Shown here piece after piece: positions 34,969-43,222 of a DNA stretch of 55,414 bases. The position numbers and the translations under genes were made by a program. Within the stretch, counting starts at the first letter, position 1. Each line of letters starts with the position of its first letter. The stretch is taken from NCBI GenBank assembly GCA_947168395.1, contig CAMVLT010000019.1, positions 1 through 55,414 on the forward strand, read 5' to 3'. This DNA is from an uncultured Prevotellaceae bacterium (GTDB taxonomy: Bacteria > Bacteroidota > Bacteroidia > Bacteroidales > Bacteroidaceae). Below the pieces are notes generated by a model. That model was not told where the DNA came from. It saw only the letters and a list, made by a program, of their open reading frames with translations, and ran no database searches.

Positions 34969-36287
34969 AATACTATAGTACTAACGGGCAAGCACCCCTC
35001 GCCGACCTGCAGAAGGCGGTGGTAAAAGGACTGGCTGAAGACCGAGGTCTCTACATGCCAGAGCGTATTAACAAACTGCCGAAGGCTTTCTTCGACGACA
35101 TACAGGACATGAAGTTCCAGGACATTGCCTACAACGTGGCAAGTGCATTCTTCGGCGAAGACGTCGACCTCGACAGCCTGCAGGACTTGGTCTACGACAC
35201 GTTGCAGTTCGACTGCCCCGTGGTCAAGGTCAAAGACAACATCTACTCACTCGAACTGTTCCACGGCCCTACGCTGGCTTTCAAGGATGTAGGCGCCCGT
35301 TTCATGGCACGACTCCTGCAGTACTTCATCCGCGGTAAGGTATGTGGCGACTCCGTCGCAACCGACGAAACGGTGAACGTCCTCGTAGCAACCAGCGGCG
35401 ACACGGGCTCGGCTGTGGCCAACGGCTTCCTCGGTGTCGACGGAATCCACGTCTACGTGCTCTATCCGAAAGGCAAGGTCAGCCCCATTCAGGAGTGCCA
35501 GTTCACCACTCTCGGCCAGAATATCACGGCTGTCGAGGTGGATGGCGTGTTCGACGACTGCCAGGCACTGGTGAAGTCGGCGTTCGTGGATGCCGACCTG
35601 AACAAGCACATGAAACTCACTTCGGCCAACTCCATCAACGTGGCACGCTTCCTGCCCCAGGCTTTCTACTATTTCAATGCCTACGCCCGCATGAAGCAAC
35701 TGAACCTGGCCGACGAGCTGGTGATGTGTGTGCCCAGCGGCAATTTCGGCAACATCTGCGCCGCACTCTTCGGTCACGAGATGGGATTGCCCGTCAAGCG
35801 CTTCATCGCTGCCAACAACGCAAACGACGTGTTCTACAACTTCCTGCAGACAGGCAAGTACGAACCCAAGCCCACCATCCAGACGCTGGCCAACGCAATG
35901 GATGTAGGCGACCCGTCGAACTTCGCCCGCATCTACGACCTCTACGGCAAGAGCCACGAGCGCATCAGCAGTCTCATTAGCGGAGCCACCTACTCGGACG
36001 AGCAGATTCGCCAGACCATGCGCCAGTGCTACGAGGAAACGGGCTACATACTGGATCCTCACGGTGCCTGCGGCTATCAGGCCCTCGCCGACGGATTGCA
36101 GCCAGGCGAAGTGGGCGTGTTCTGCGAAACGGCACACCCCGCCAAGTTCAAGGAGAAGGTGGACGACATTTTGGGCATCGACGTCGAGATTCCCGAACGT
36201 CTCGCTGCCTTCATGAGAGGCGAGAAACAGAGCGTACGGATGAGCAAGGAGTTTGGCGACTTCAAGGCATATCTGATGCAGCAATAA
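34965..36287 (+). CDS. thrC: Threonine synthase
   Basis: A 440-residue fold-type II PLP enzyme that converts O-phosphohomoserine to threonine. Motifs seen: N-terminal MKYYSTNGQAPLADLQKAV, the PLP lysine in GPTLAFKDVGARF, the substrate loop ATSGDTGSAVANGF, and VPSGNFGNICA, which binds the PLP phosphate. Length is typical of the bacterial class (about 430). The start overlaps the apgM stop (ATGA). A strong hairpin follows as operon terminator. Confidence 0.96.
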   Translation: MKYYSTNGQAPLADLQKAVVKGLAEDRGLYMPERINKLPKAFFDDIQDMKFQDIAYNVASAFFGEDVDLDSLQDLVYDTLQFDCPVVKVKDNIYSLELFHGPTLAFKDVGARFMARLLQYFIRGKVCGDSVATDETVNVLVATSGDTGSAVANGFLGVDGIHVYVLYPKGKVSPIQECQFTTLGQNITAVEVDGVFDDCQALVKSAFVDADLNKHMKLTSANSINVARFLPQAFYYFNAYARMKQLNLADELVMCVPSGNFGNICAALFGHEMGLPVKRFIAANNANDVFYNFLQTGKYEPKPTIQTLANAMDVGDPSNFARIYDLYGKSHERISSLISGATYSDEQIRQTMRQCYEETGYILDPHGACGYQALADGLQPGEVGVFCETAHPAKFKEKVDDILGIDVEIPERLAAFMRGEKQSVRMSKEFGDFKAYLMQQ

Positions 36288-36323
36288 CAGCATACCCCTC
36301 GTTACACCACAGTAATATCCCAC

Positions 36324-36372
36324 GCTTCAGCCAAGTTGCACGTCGATTACGACAAGCAAACTTGGCTGAAGC
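36324..36372 (+). terminator. Terminator of the threonine operon
   Basis: A 14-base perfect stem, GCTTCAGCCAAGTT with AACTTGGCTGAAGC, with an inner GTCG-ATTA-CGAC stem in the loop, followed by TTTGTTT. It lies 37 bases after the thrC stop. Confidence 0.8.
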
Positions 36373-36508
36373 TTTGTTTAGCGGCTGACAAAGCCTTCGC
36401 TGGTTTGTTGGCGCACACGAAGCAAAGCACGAAATCTGTCACTTTAAATTGATTTATATCAAAAAGATGACAAAAAGATAGCTATTTCGTAAATTTTCCG
36501 ATAAAATG

Positions 36509-36540
36509 TTTGGTAATTCAGATTTTTGATGTAATTTTGC
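36509..36540 (+). promoter_or_regulatory. Promoter for gdhA
   Basis: TTTG (36509-36512), exactly 19 bases, TAATTTTGC (36532-36540): a textbook Bacteroidetes promoter. The leader is about 60 bases and ends in an A-rich run (aaaaaaggaaaaaaaatt) directly before the ATG. Between the thr terminator and this promoter (about 36373-36508) nothing else was recognised. Confidence 0.85.
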
Positions 36541-36604
36541 AACCGCAAACAGCAAAAACAATAATCAACAAGTATAACAATCAATTAAAAAAGGAAAAAA
36601 AATT

Positions 36605-37942
36605 ATGAATGCAGCACAAGTTGTAGAGCAGCTGAAGCAGCGCTTCCCCAATGAGCCGGAGTACATCCAGGCAGTTTCTCAGGTTCTTCCCACCATCGAA
36701 GAAGAGTACAACAAGCACCCCGAGTTCGAGAAGGCCAACCTTATCGAGCGTCTGTGCATCCCCGACAGAGTATGCGAGTTCCGCATTACATGGGTTGACG
36801 ACAAGGGTAACGTCCAGACCAACATGGGTTACCGCATCCAGCACAACAACGCCATTGGCCCGTACAAAGGTGGTCTCCGTTATCACAAGAGTGTGAACCT
36901 GGGTATCCTGAAGTTCCTGGCTTTCGAGCAGACTTTCAAGAACTCACTGACAACCCTGCCGATGGGTGGTGCAAAGGGTGGTTCTGACTTCTCGCCCCGT
37001 GGCAAGAGCGACGCTGAGGTGATGCGTTTCTGCCAGGCTTTCATGAACGAGCTCTATCGCGTGATTGGTCCCGATGAGGACGTTCCCGCTGGCGACATCG
37101 GCGTTGGTGGCCGTGAGGTTGGCTATCTGTTCGGACAGTACAAGAAGCTCACCCACCAGTTCCAAGGCGTGCTCACGGGTAAGGGCATCCCCTTCGGTGG
37201 TTCGCTCATCCGTCCTGAGGCTACCGGTTACGGTACGGTTTACTTCCTCTGCTCGATGCTGCAGACGCGTGGTATCGACATCAAGGGCAAGAAGGTGCTG
37301 ATTTCGGGTGCCGGTAATGTGGCTCAGTATGCTGCCGAGAAGTGCATTCAGCTGGGTGCCATCCCCATGACCATGTCTGACTCTGACGGTTACATCTACG
37401 ATCCCGATGGCATCGACCGCGCTAAGCTCGACTACATCATGGAGCTGAAGAACGTGGAGCGCGGACGTATCAAGGAGTATGTTGAGGAGTATCCCACAGC
37501 CGTCTATCACGAGGGCAAGCGCCCCTGGTATGAGAAGGCCGACATTGCCCTGCCTTGCGCTACGCAGAACGAGATCAACGGTGACGAGGCTCAGGCTCTG
37601 GTCGACAACGGTATCATCGCCGTTGCTGAGGGTGCCAACATGCCTTCGCTGCCCGAGGCCATCAAGATTTTCCAGGATGCCAAGCTGCTCTACTCTCCCG
37701 GTAAGGCTTCTAACGCCGGTGGTGTGTCAGTATCGGGTCTTGAGATGTCGCAGAACTCTGAGCGTCTGTCGTGGACGGCTGAGGAGGTTGACAACTACCT
37801 GAAGCGCATCATGAACGACATTCACGAGAACTGCGTGAAGTACGGTACTGAGAAGGACGGCTACATCAACTACGTGAAGGGTGCCAACGTGGCCGGCTTC
37901 ATGAAGGTTGCCAAGGCTATGATGGCTCAGGGCATCGTATAA
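36605..37942 (+). CDS. gdhA: NADP-type glutamate dehydrogenase
   Basis: A 445-residue cytoplasmic hexameric enzyme interconverting 2-oxoglutarate plus ammonia and glutamate. Motifs seen: the substrate lysine region GPYKGGLRYH, the catalytic PMGGAKGGSDFSPRGKS, PAGDIGVGGREVGYL, the nucleotide fold VLISGAGNVAQYA and TQNEINGDEA. Length (about 445) and sequence fit the small hexameric class usually using NADPH. Codon use is biased to the major codons and the promoter is strong, which suggests high expression. It is monocistronic with a terminator behind it. Confidence 0.96.
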   Translation: MNAAQVVEQLKQRFPNEPEYIQAVSQVLPTIEEEYNKHPEFEKANLIERLCIPDRVCEFRITWVDDKGNVQTNMGYRIQHNNAIGPYKGGLRYHKSVNLGILKFLAFEQTFKNSLTTLPMGGAKGGSDFSPRGKSDAEVMRFCQAFMNELYRVIGPDEDVPAGDIGVGGREVGYLFGQYKKLTHQFQGVLTGKGIPFGGSLIRPEATGYGTVYFLCSMLQTRGIDIKGKKVLISGAGNVAQYAAEKCIQLGAIPMTMSDSDGYIYDPDGIDRAKLDYIMELKNVERGRIKEYVEEYPTAVYHEGKRPWYEKADIALPCATQNEINGDEAQALVDNGIIAVAEGANMPSLPEAIKIFQDAKLLYSPGKASNAGGVSVSGLEMSQNSERLSWTAEEVDNYLKRIMNDIHENCVKYGTEKDGYINYVKGANVAGFMKVAKAMMAQGIV

Positions 37943-37971
37943 GCTAACACAATTACTGACCCATAAAATGA

Positions 37972-38003
37972 ATTCCCGCTGACTCGCAAGAGACAGCGGG
38001 AAT
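37972..38003 (+). terminator. Hairpin after gdhA
   Basis: ATTCCCGCTG and CAGCGGGAAT, a ten-base perfect stem with a twelve-base loop, 29 bases after the gdhA stop. The following T-run is poor (ATTTAC). Confidence 0.7.
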
Positions 38004-38040
38004 ATTTACAATCTTACTTTAGCACAAGATTTCACACACG

Positions 38041-38084
38041 AAAAAAGTCGATAGACATAGTACTTGCGTCTTGTCAACCGACTT
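38041..38084 (-). terminator. Terminator of the small transglycosylase gene
   Basis: On the minus strand, AAGTCG and GACA arms pair with TGTC and CGACTT, followed by a run of T (TTTTTTCG). It lies 25 bases after the gene's stop. Confidence 0.65.
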
Positions 38085-38108
38085 GTATTAGTCTTTCAAA
38101 TAGAATTT

Positions 38109-38513
38109 TCACTTCAGCTTGTCCATAACCTTCCGATAGTACCTGTTGGTTGCGCGAACACTGTAGCGTACTCCTCCATTCCAGGAGCGAATAGCCTTCT
38201 CGATGCTATTCGTCGGGTTATAATACGATTGAATTAGCAGGAACATCTCTTTTGATTTCTTCACACTGTAACGATCAGAGAGTGCGAAGCGCTTCTTACT
38301 CTTCTTCTTCATCAGGATGTTGTTGCAATCCTCTACAAGTATCGGAGTAATCTGCATAACGCCAACTGATTTACCACTCACGGCATTCGGATTTCCTTCG
38401 CTTTCTACTTGAATAATCGCATCCATCACTGGACCCCAGTCGAAACCTGACTTCTTGGCATTGACCGATAAAGCCATCAGGCTCATACTTAAAATCATAA
38501 AACCTTTTTTCAT
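38109..38513 (-). CDS. Small secreted SLT-fold lytic transglycosylase
   Basis: A 134-residue protein with a signal peptide (MKKGFMILSMSLMALSVNA) and little more than one SLT core. The catalytic glutamate lies in IIQVESEGNPNAVS, followed by VGVMQITP and the C-terminal SWNGGVRY. It is small for a chromosomal transglycosylase and closer in size to those that open the wall for secretion or conjugation machines, yet no such genes are adjacent. Its base composition is more AT-rich than its neighbours. It has its own promoter, a hairpin in the leader and a terminator, so it stands alone. Target: peptidoglycan, by family. Confidence 0.85.
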   Translation of the reverse strand: MKKGFMILSMSLMALSVNAKKSGFDWGPVMDAIIQVESEGNPNAVSGKSVGVMQITPILVEDCNNILMKKKSKKRFALSDRYSVKKSKEMFLLIQSYYNPTNSIEKAIRSWNGGVRYSVRATNRYYRKVMDKLK

Positions 38514-38529
38514 AACTCTATACTTTAGG

Positions 38530-38555
38530 GCAGCCTTCTCGTCACGAGAAACTGC
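38530..38555 (-). promoter_or_regulatory. Hairpin in the leader of the small transglycosylase gene
   Basis: GCAG and TTCTCGT arms pair with ACGAGAA and CTGC around a one-base centre. It lies between the -7 box and the ATG, 17 bases from the start codon, so it could affect translation. Confidence 0.5.
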
Positions 38556-38576
38556 GTTATCCTTTAGAATTTCGGT

Positions 38577-38585
38577 GCAAAGTTA
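38577..38585 (-). promoter_or_regulatory. Promoter -7 box for the small transglycosylase gene
   Basis: TAACTTTGC on the minus strand, 63 bases before the ATG. Confidence 0.6.
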
Positions 38586-38647
38586 TGAATTTTCAAGCAG
38601 TTAGCCAAATCTTTTCACCTTTTTTAAGCTTTATTGTGTGCGCACAC

Positions 38648-41218
38648 TTAATCTAAATCAACCACAGTAATGCCTGCTCCGCCGAATTGGACATGCTCGT
38701 CGCGGTACTTTTTGACATTGGGAATAGTGGCCAGATACTGTCGTATAAGCTGCCTCAGGATACCTGTTCCTGTGCCGTGAAGAATGCGTACACGGGACAT
38801 GCCGACGAGTATGGCATCATCTATGAAATAGGTCACGGCATTGATGGCTTCATCGCCTCTCATGCCGCGCACATCAAGGTCTTGCCTGAAGTTCAACTTG
38901 CGGTTATCTATCACGTTGCGGGTATCGTTTGTGACATTGGCATACGAACCGGCTATACTGGCATTGCGCTCCTCTGCCCTACTCTTCTCCTGCTGTTTCG
39001 GCAGTTCGGCATGCTCTAACCGCTCACTCCTCATCTTGGTCCTCATGCCGCCAAAGATAACGGTTACCATCTTGCCGTCCACATTCTCGACGGTACCCAC
39101 ACTGTTCAAGCCCTTGATACGGACGGTGTCACCTACAGCTATCTCCTTGGGGGCAGCGTTGACGGGTTCTTTCCTTTCTTCTTTCCGCTCACCATTCTTA
39201 GCAGCCTTTTCCTGCTTCCGTTTCTCTCGACGCTCCTTGCGTTCTTGTATCTGGCGTATTTTGCGTGCAATCGTCTCGTCGTTGGCCTTGGTGTCAATGT
39301 CACTCACCTCCTCCTTGAAGGCGTTCAGTTCTTCGCGCACCCGTCGGGCAGCCTCCTTCTCGGCCTGGCTCTCCCTGATTTCACGGATGGCATTCTCTAT
39401 CTTGCGGTTGCTTTCGCGCAGCAGTTCTTCGGCCTGTTCCTTGGCATGGCGCAATATCTCCTTCCGTTCACGCTCTATTTCCTCAATACTGCTTTCGTAG
39501 CGTGCGATACGTCCTTCCAAAGATTTCTCGTGCTGATGGATGGTCTGACGCTTGCCTTCCCAATAGCGCTTGTCGCGAACAATGTCTTGCAAATATTTAT
39601 CGCTCTGTATATAGTCGGCACCTACAATGTCGGAAGCATCGTTGATGACTTCTTCGGGAATACCCGTCTTTCGGGCTATCTCGATGGCAAACGAGGAGCC
39701 TGGCTGACCTATCGATAACTGGAACAGGGCCTGCATCTGGTGGCGGTCGTATAGCATCGCGCCATTTACGACGCCCTCATGGTCTTCGGCAAAGTGCTTC
39801 AGATTCTGGTAATGGGTCGTGATGACACCAAATGCCTCCTTCTTCCAGAACTGCTTCAGCATGGCCTCGGCTATGGCACCGCCAATGGTTGGTTCAGTAC
39901 CGCCACCGAATTCGTCAATCAGCAACAATGTACCTTTATTCGCCTGACGCATCATCTGCTTCATATTCATCAAGTGTGACGAATAGGTCGACAAGTCGTT
40001 CTCTATGCTCTGCTCGTCGCCGATGTCAATCATGATGTCATTGAACAGTCCGCACGTAGAGCGTTCACTCATCGGCACAGACAAGCCGCACTGCAACATA
40101 TACTGCAAAAGACCAACTGTCTTCAGACACACCGACTTGCCACCGGCATTGGGGCCACTGATGATCAGCAGTCGGCCGGTAGTTCTATCACTTTTTGCCT
40201 CCGACACCTCACTTTTTAACATAATATCCAGTGGCACCACTTGCTTTCCCTGCTTTGTCAACGACATATCCAATAGCGGGTGTATAGCCCTTATCCAGTC
40301 AATGTGCGGCTCACGAATAATGGTAGGTTCAATAGCCTTGGCGGCATCAGCTAAAGCAGCCTTGGCGTAAATCATATCTATCTGGGCAAGGAATTGGTAG
40401 GAGTCAAGTATTTCACGTACATGAGGACGCACCTCGTCACTGAACACCGTCAGAATCCTGATAATCTCACGGCGCTCCTCAGCCTCCAGCTGGCGCACTC
40501 GGTTATTAGCTTCCACTACTTCGGCTGGCTCAATGAACACGGTCTTGCCCGTCGCAGACTCATCGTGAACGATACCCCCAATACGTTTCTTCAGATTGGG
40601 AGCTACAGGAATCACCAAACGGCCGTCACGCAGCGTCGGCGCCACATCCTTGTCCACCAATCCGTCCTTCTGAGCTGCATGCAGTATAGTATATAATGTT
40701 CGCGAGATACTGCCCTCCGTCTTCGACAATTCGTGACGAATACCTGCAAGGGTCATCGAAGCAGAGTCCTTGATCTTTCCAAACTTATCCAAAATGGAGT
40801 CAATGCGCCTTATCATGGCAGGAAACGTCACCACCCCTTCCGTCAGCCTGTGAAGCGCCGGATAAGTAAATTCTTCGCTCTCACCTCTATTCAGAAACTT
40901 CACAATGTTGCTGATGGTCTCCAACGAACGGCGCAAATCCCACACTTCCTGCTCCTCCAAATGCGTGCCCTCCAACCGGATGCGGGCAACGGCAGCCCTT
41001 ACATCGAAGAAGAACTGTATAGGGAAATCGTCTGCCTCCTGTTGAAGCCGACGGAACTCCCGAACCTGCATCAGCTGTTCACTGAGCAGTTCATAGTCGT
41101 CTGAGAACGCTATTTCGTCAACCTTTTCCTTACCGAGAGTGCTGAGGCAATGGCCCTTCAACAACGTTCGGATTTCGTCAAAACCTACCTTGCGTTCAAA
41201 GTTGTCTGGATAAATCAT
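38648..41218 (-). CDS. mutS2: Endonuclease MutS2
   Basis: An 856-residue homodimeric ATPase of the MutS family without the mismatch-binding domain. It acts in suppressing recombination and/or in rescue of collided ribosomes. The clamp and lever region (about 1-330) is followed by the ATPase, with Walker A SGPNAGGKSV, Walker B LLIDEFGGGTEP and ATHYQNLK-type switch. A long charged coiled coil (about 510-690) and a KOW-like segment (GDTVRIKGLNSVGTVENVDG) follow. The C-terminal Smr nuclease domain has LDVRGMRGDEA and ILHGTGTGILR. Only three bases separate the promoter box from the ATG. Confidence 0.96.
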   Translation of the reverse strand: MIYPDNFERKVGFDEIRTLLKGHCLSTLGKEKVDEIAFSDDYELLSEQLMQVREFRRLQQEADDFPIQFFFDVRAAVARIRLEGTHLEEQEVWDLRRSLETISNIVKFLNRGESEEFTYPALHRLTEGVVTFPAMIRRIDSILDKFGKIKDSASMTLAGIRHELSKTEGSISRTLYTILHAAQKDGLVDKDVAPTLRDGRLVIPVAPNLKKRIGGIVHDESATGKTVFIEPAEVVEANNRVRQLEAEERREIIRILTVFSDEVRPHVREILDSYQFLAQIDMIYAKAALADAAKAIEPTIIREPHIDWIRAIHPLLDMSLTKQGKQVVPLDIMLKSEVSEAKSDRTTGRLLIISGPNAGGKSVCLKTVGLLQYMLQCGLSVPMSERSTCGLFNDIMIDIGDEQSIENDLSTYSSHLMNMKQMMRQANKGTLLLIDEFGGGTEPTIGGAIAEAMLKQFWKKEAFGVITTHYQNLKHFAEDHEGVVNGAMLYDRHQMQALFQLSIGQPGSSFAIEIARKTGIPEEVINDASDIVGADYIQSDKYLQDIVRDKRYWEGKRQTIHQHEKSLEGRIARYESSIEEIERERKEILRHAKEQAEELLRESNRKIENAIREIRESQAEKEAARRVREELNAFKEEVSDIDTKANDETIARKIRQIQERKERREKRKQEKAAKNGERKEERKEPVNAAPKEIAVGDTVRIKGLNSVGTVENVDGKMVTVIFGGMRTKMRSERLEHAELPKQQEKSRAEERNASIAGSYANVTNDTRNVIDNRKLNFRQDLDVRGMRGDEAINAVTYFIDDAILVGMSRVRILHGTGTGILRQLIRQYLATIPNVKKYRDEHVQFGGAGITVVDLD

Positions 41219-41221
41219 GGT

Positions 41222-41230
41222 GCAAAGGTA
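41222..41230 (-). promoter_or_regulatory. Promoter -7 box for mutS2
   Basis: TACCTTTGC on the minus strand, then ACC and the ATG. The distance implies a leaderless or one-to-two-base leader message. Confidence 0.6.
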
Positions 41231-41348
41231 CGAATAAGTTAAGAGTTAAGAGGTATGAGTTAAGAGTTTTTGTATCTTTTGGCTGTTAAATGATGTTAAC
41301 ATCGGTGATTTTCTTAATTCATAATTCGTAATTCTTGATTTTAGTTCG

Positions 41349-41357
41349 TACCTTTGC
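41349..41357 (+). promoter_or_regulatory. Promoter -7 box for tRNA-Ser
   Basis: TACCTTTGC, 25 bases before the first base of the tRNA. No clear -33 TTTG was seen. The preceding bases are a micro-repeat of the AATTCATAATTCG type. Confidence 0.55.
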
Positions 41358-41382
41358 ACCCGCTTTCAGACAGACGAGCACT

Positions 41383-41467
41383 GGAGAGATGGTAGAGTGG
41401 TCGATTACAGCAGTCTTGAAAACTGCCGCACTGAGAGGTGCCGGGGGTTCGAATCCCTCTCTCTCCG
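41383..41467 (+). tRNA. tRNA-Ser (anticodon UGA)
   Basis: An 85-base class II tRNA. The acceptor stem GGAGAGA (41383-41389) pairs with TCTCTCC (41460-41466), with discriminator G at 41467. The anticodon stem is GCAGT/ACTGC around the loop CTTGAAA, giving anticodon TGA at 41417-41419. A long variable arm follows, as expected for serine, and the T arm reads GGGGGTTCGAATCCCTC. CCA is not encoded. It decodes UCA and, by wobble, other UCN codons. Confidence 0.95.
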
Positions 41468-41552
41468 CTTTTTAATGAAAAGGGAACCTTACGGATTCCC
41501 TTTTTTCGTGTCTAAAAATCTACTGCTTGGATTTTTAATACAGCCCCTGCTG

Positions 41553-42086
41553 TCAATAGTTTGTAGTAATACTGTCGCCAGTACGCAGATACTTGTAGGT
41601 TGGCATCTCAAAGAGTACAGGTTTCAGTTTCGCATAGTCGGGCTTGTCTTTCTCATCAAGCATGTCTTCCTCGATGTAAGTGTTGAGGATGGAGCAGATG
41701 TAGTTCTTGAAGCCGTCAATTTCGTAAGTGTCGATAACCTCACATTCCATCACCAATGGAGACTGCTCGATAATAGGCATGCCTGCCTCGCCCAGATGGT
41801 AAGGGAAGATGGCCGACTTGTCGGTCTTGGCTTCGCTCACCGTCCCGGTGTAGTCGGCAGCTGCCAGAAATGCCTCGTCGATGATGTTGACGGACAGTTT
41901 GTCCTGCTCATCGATGGCCTTTACGCTGTAGTGCGACGAATGTACGCTCAGCAGCAGTTTGGAGTGGCTTACGATGCCGATGTGCGCCACTAAAAGCCAG
42001 TTTACCTTTCCCTCTTTTCCAACAGTTCATACGACTGTGGCTGGCGTGGGATAGAGTGCCAGTTTTTGTCCGATATTCTTTTTCAT
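41553..42086 (-). pseudogene. Flavin reductase-like gene interrupted by one in-frame TGA
   Basis: From an ATG at 42086 the frame reads MKKNIGQKLALYPTPATVV, then TGA (42027-42029), then TVGKEGKVNWLLVAHIGIVS, and stays open to 41553 with no frameshift: 178 codons in all. The product would be an FMN-binding split-barrel flavin reductase of the small Bacteroidetes type, which uses NAD(P)H to reduce flavin. In relatives the stop position is expected to be Gly (VVGT), so GGA to TGA is a single-base change. A GTG inside the gene (41990) opens a shorter frame of 145 residues lacking the N-terminus, unlikely to be functional. It is the last gene of the redox operon. Confidence 0.75.
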
Positions 42087-42112
42087 TGCTATTTGTGTTT
42101 ACATGATGTCCA

Positions 42113-43213
42113 TCATTCTATAATTCTTTTTTCTCCATTGACGATATACGTTCCCTTCTGCAGACCGTCGAGGCTGCGGGCATTGGTAAGCAGTTTCTTG
42201 CCGTCGAGCGTATAGACGTTGTAGAGATGGGTGGAGGGCTCTGACGCTGTGGTTTTGATGCCTGTTTGCTCGTCGAGATTAACAAGCGTGTACTGCTGCG
42301 AGCCGAGTCCGAGTTGTTCGGCATACGCTACGGTATGCGTGCCGTGCAGGCTCTCAATGCGACGAATCAGCGGTGAGGCATCGTCGCCAGCTACTGACTG
42401 GTGGTTGAACACAAGGTCGAGACAGGCCTTGTCAAGGGCCACGGGGTCGCGTGAGGCAAGGATGCCGATGTCCTTCATCTTGGGCGAAGCTGGATTGCCG
42501 TCGCAGTCGCAGTCAATGGAGAGGTTGTTCATCACGTTAATATAGACGATGTTGCGCCCATCCTGATGGAAGTAGTTGTGGACGGCCTGAGCCGCTGCTG
42601 CCATCGACTCCAGGAATCCGTCCTGGTCGTCGCTCATCCAGCGGCTGGTGCTTCGTCCGGCTGAGTGGATGTAGAGCTTGCCGCTGCTGGAAGCTACGCC
42701 GATGGACTGGTTCTTCAGCACGCCGCCGAAGCCTCCCATGGCATGTCCCTTGAAGTGGGCGAGGTTGATCATCAGGTCGTAGTTCTGCAGGTGGGAACCC
42801 ACGATGTCGTGCTTGATGTGCCTGGTGTCGGTGACGGGCAGCTGTATCTCGCCTTCCTCGTCCATGATGTCGACAGTGGCAATATCGTTGAAGCCACGCT
42901 CGGCAATGGCCCGGCGATGGGCTGCCGTAGTGCTGCGGCTGCCACCGTAGGCCGTATTACACTCCACGATGTTGCCGTTCACCTTCTGCACCAAACCTTT
43001 GATGAACTCCGGGCGCAGGTAGTTCGTGCGGCTCGACTCACCCGTGGAGATTTTCACTGCCACGCGCTTGCCATCGCTATTCACTCCCAATGCCTCGTAG
43101 ATGCTCACCAGCGACTCTGGCGTGATGTCCTTCGTGAAATACACTATGGAGCTCTGACCGAAGCCTTGTATGGCTATCACGCAGGCCAATGTCAATAGAT
43201 ACAGTTTCTTCAT
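42113..43213 (-). CDS. Exported DUF362-family protein with C-terminal tail
   Basis: A 366-residue protein with a signal peptide (MKKLYLLTLACVIAIQGFGQ); an ATG two codons upstream is also possible. The body matches DUF362 (VAVKISTGES, YLRPEFIKGLVQKV, NLAHFKGHAMGGFGGVLKNQSIG, DPVALDKACLDLV). That family often carries a ferredoxin domain. Here no CxxCxxCxxxC cluster is present, only an isolated CDCDG. The end (YTLDGKKLL, then GTYIVNGEKRIIE) is a short type IX-like tail. Its biochemical role is unknown. It lies between an aldo/keto reductase gene and the broken flavin reductase. Confidence 0.82.
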   Translation of the reverse strand: MKKLYLLTLACVIAIQGFGQSSIVYFTKDITPESLVSIYEALGVNSDGKRVAVKISTGESSRTNYLRPEFIKGLVQKVNGNIVECNTAYGGSRSTTAAHRRAIAERGFNDIATVDIMDEEGEIQLPVTDTRHIKHDIVGSHLQNYDLMINLAHFKGHAMGGFGGVLKNQSIGVASSSGKLYIHSAGRSTSRWMSDDQDGFLESMAAAAQAVHNYFHQDGRNIVYINVMNNLSIDCDCDGNPASPKMKDIGILASRDPVALDKACLDLVFNHQSVAGDDASPLIRRIESLHGTHTVAYAEQLGLGSQQYTLVNLDEQTGIKTTASEPSTHLYNVYTLDGKKLLTNARSLDGLQKGTYIVNGEKRIIE

Positions 43214-43222
43214 ACACATCTA

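Noticed and set aside
36288..36320. A short coding gene after thrC
   Set aside because: No start with a promoter and no frame longer than the terminator hairpin allows.
35247..36323. A 358-residue open frame on the minus strand
   Set aside because: Antisense to thrC; composition follows from thrC codons and it has no recognisable fold.
41397..41993. A 198-residue plus-strand frame overlapping the tRNA
   Set aside because: It starts inside tRNA-Ser and runs antisense to the broken flavin reductase gene.
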